Source: CAZZEX01 sp964653285
Lineage (GTDB): Bacteria > Chloroflexota > Anaerolineae > B4-G1
Assembly: GCA_964653285.1 (NCBI GenBank)
Contig: CAZZEX010000090.1
Coordinates: 1-21,067, forward strand
Direction of reading: 5' to 3'
DNA: 21,067 bases
A program made the translations under genes and the position numbers. Positions within the stretch are counted from its first letter, which is position 1; each line of letters starts with the position of its first letter. Positions 20,373 through 21,067 of the stretch are shown piece after piece. The notes under the pieces are model-generated. The model saw nothing but the letters and a program-made list of their open reading frames with translations. It had not been told where the DNA came from and searched no databases.

Positions 20373-21067
20373 TCACGCTTTGGGTTTTACCAGCCCCTGT
20401 TTCTGCATTTGCTGCGCCATCGTGCTCCACGGGTACTCCCCGGCGACCAGATTCTCCCACATCTGCTGCGCCTCCTTCCACGGTACCAACTCCCACAGTG
20501 GCGCGATGCTGATCACCACGCCGTCGTTCAGGTCGAGTGGGAGTTTCGACAGAGCGACGCGGTCCAGCCGGTCACGGAATTCAGTCACCTCGGCGACCAA
20601 CTTCTGCTGGCGCTCGATCTCGCGCTCGCGGCGACGGCGGGCGCTGCCGCTCAGGCCCCCCCTCTTATCCCCTCCATCAGTGGGAGGGAGGCCGTCCAAC
20701 CCCTGCCGCAGTTCCTGCAGGCGGGCCTCTTCCAGCGCCACCTTGGCGTCGGCATAGTCGCGGCCGGCGACGAAGAGGGTGTCTGGCCTGAGCCGGTGGA
20801 TGTAGAGCCAGATACCGTAGTTGCGCTTCTCCGATTGGAGCAGCCAGTAGATGGGCGCCTTGCGGCGGTTCTTGGAGTAGCGCTTGACGTGGAAGGCGAA
20901 GAAGCCTTTGCGCGGGTCGCGGAAGTAGTCACGCAGTCCCTTGACACCCAGGAGCTCGCACGCTTCGCGCTCGATGGCGCCAGCCCGGTCGCCCCACAGG
21001 AGCGAGAGCACGCCTCGCACGCGGGCCACGATGTCAGAGGGATGGGTGGGGTCGTCCACCAGGATGG
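20373..21067 (-). CDS. pglX: PglX, BREX adenine-specific DNA methyltransferase (C-terminal 231 aa, partial)
   Basis: The frame is open to the window edge, so only the C-terminus is seen. It has the typical PglX tail: VKGLRDYFRDPRKGFFAFHV, KRYSKNRRKAPIYWLLQS, NYGIWLYIHRLRPDTL, and near the end LDLNDGVVISIAPLWELVPW then KEAQQMWENLVAGEYPW. PglX (usually ~1200 aa) methylates adenines at the BREX recognition site to mark self DNA. The N-terminal methyltransferase motifs lie beyond 21067. A dispersed repeat is read in frame within a charged, probably coiled region (GLPPTDGGDKRGGLSGSA). Transcription runs towards the helicase gene, from which its stop is separated by 180 bp. Confidence 0.85.
   Translation of the reverse strand, partial: ILVDDPTHPSDIVARVRGVLSLLWGDRAGAIEREACELLGVKGLRDYFRDPRKGFFAFHVKRYSKNRRKAPIYWLLQSEKRNYGIWLYIHRLRPDTLFVAGRDYADAKVALEEARLQELRQGLDGLPPTDGGDKRGGLSGSARRRREREIERQQKLVAEVTEFRDRLDRVALSKLPLDLNDGVVISIAPLWELVPWKEAQQMWENLVAGEYPWSTMAQQMQKQGLVKPKA
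20652..20691 (-). repeat. In-frame repeat insert in pglX (CCTCCCACTGATGGAGGGG type)
   Basis: On the minus strand this reads CCTCCCTCCCACTGATGGAG then GGGATAAGAGGGGGGGCCTG, translated as LPPTDGGDKRGGLS between two charged helical stretches. A degenerate partial copy (TTCCACTGGGGGAGGGAC, about 20339-20356) lies just beyond the pglX stop codon. Confidence 0.5.

Noticed and set aside
1..21067. tRNA, rRNA or intact insertion sequence
   Set aside because: No cloverleaf, rRNA-like stretch or transposase motif was seen on either strand.

Overview
The window looks like an accessory (defence / mobile-element) region of a GC-rich bacterium, most likely a member of the Chloroflexota. That placement is an inference. 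It rests on short dispersed repeats of the CCTTCGACAGGCTCAGG type and CCTCCC...GGGGAGGG type, which I recall as abundant in that phylum, and on membrane-anchored TPR proteins with a TolB-like N-terminal domain. No rRNA, tRNA or CRISPR array was found.

Layout, left to right. (1) Positions 1-3060: the 3' end of an unidentified gene coupled to a small hypothetical gene, then a strip of decayed conjugative-transfer genes on the minus strand. In minus-strand order these are a signal-peptide fragment, a VirB4-like ATPase C-terminus and a hydrophobic VirB6/TrbL-like fragment. Two intact type II toxin-antitoxin modules lie among them on the plus strand (RelB/RelE-like, then Phd/PIN), each with a good sigma70-type promoter. 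(2) 3061-4917: a compact minus-strand operon behind a TTGACA-17-TATAGT promoter. It encodes a ParA-type ATPase whose last ~92 residues are a VirB4 C-terminus (an in-frame chimera), a 54-residue membrane peptide with a very strong ribosome binding site, and a membrane-anchored FHA protein. (3) 5106-12713: a plus-strand group encoding a secreted or anchored protein with a Thr/Pro-rich linker, a frameshifted remnant, and three related membrane TPR proteins, the last two being clear tandem paralogues. (4) 12714-13076: a short region that looks empty but carries the first residues of a DUF1156-type protein and of a DNA methyltransferase, both broken. This is probably the stump of another defence locus. 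(5) 13077-21067: part of a BREX phage-defence locus on the minus strand (pglX 3' end, AbiEi-like gene, pglZ, brxL). It is most like type 1 because pglX, pglZ and brxL occur together.

The BREX locus has three unusual traits. A plus-strand DEAD-box RNA helicase gene splits pglX from the rest. That helicase has a consensus promoter followed by a perfect intrinsic terminator in its 5' leader, which suggests attenuation. An AbiEi-type antitoxin/regulator sits directly before pglZ with no AbiEii toxin visible. In addition, dispersed repeats lie inside pglZ (twice) and pglX (once) and are read through in frame.

How the parts may work together: PglX (methylation), PglZ (phosphatase-fold) and BrxL (AAA+/Lon-like) are core BREX proteins, and brxA, brxB and brxC would be expected beyond position 21067. 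The AbiEi-like protein may regulate the pglZ-brxL half from a promoter near 18750. The left part reads as an integrated conjugative element that has lost transfer functions but kept its addiction modules and a rearranged partition gene.
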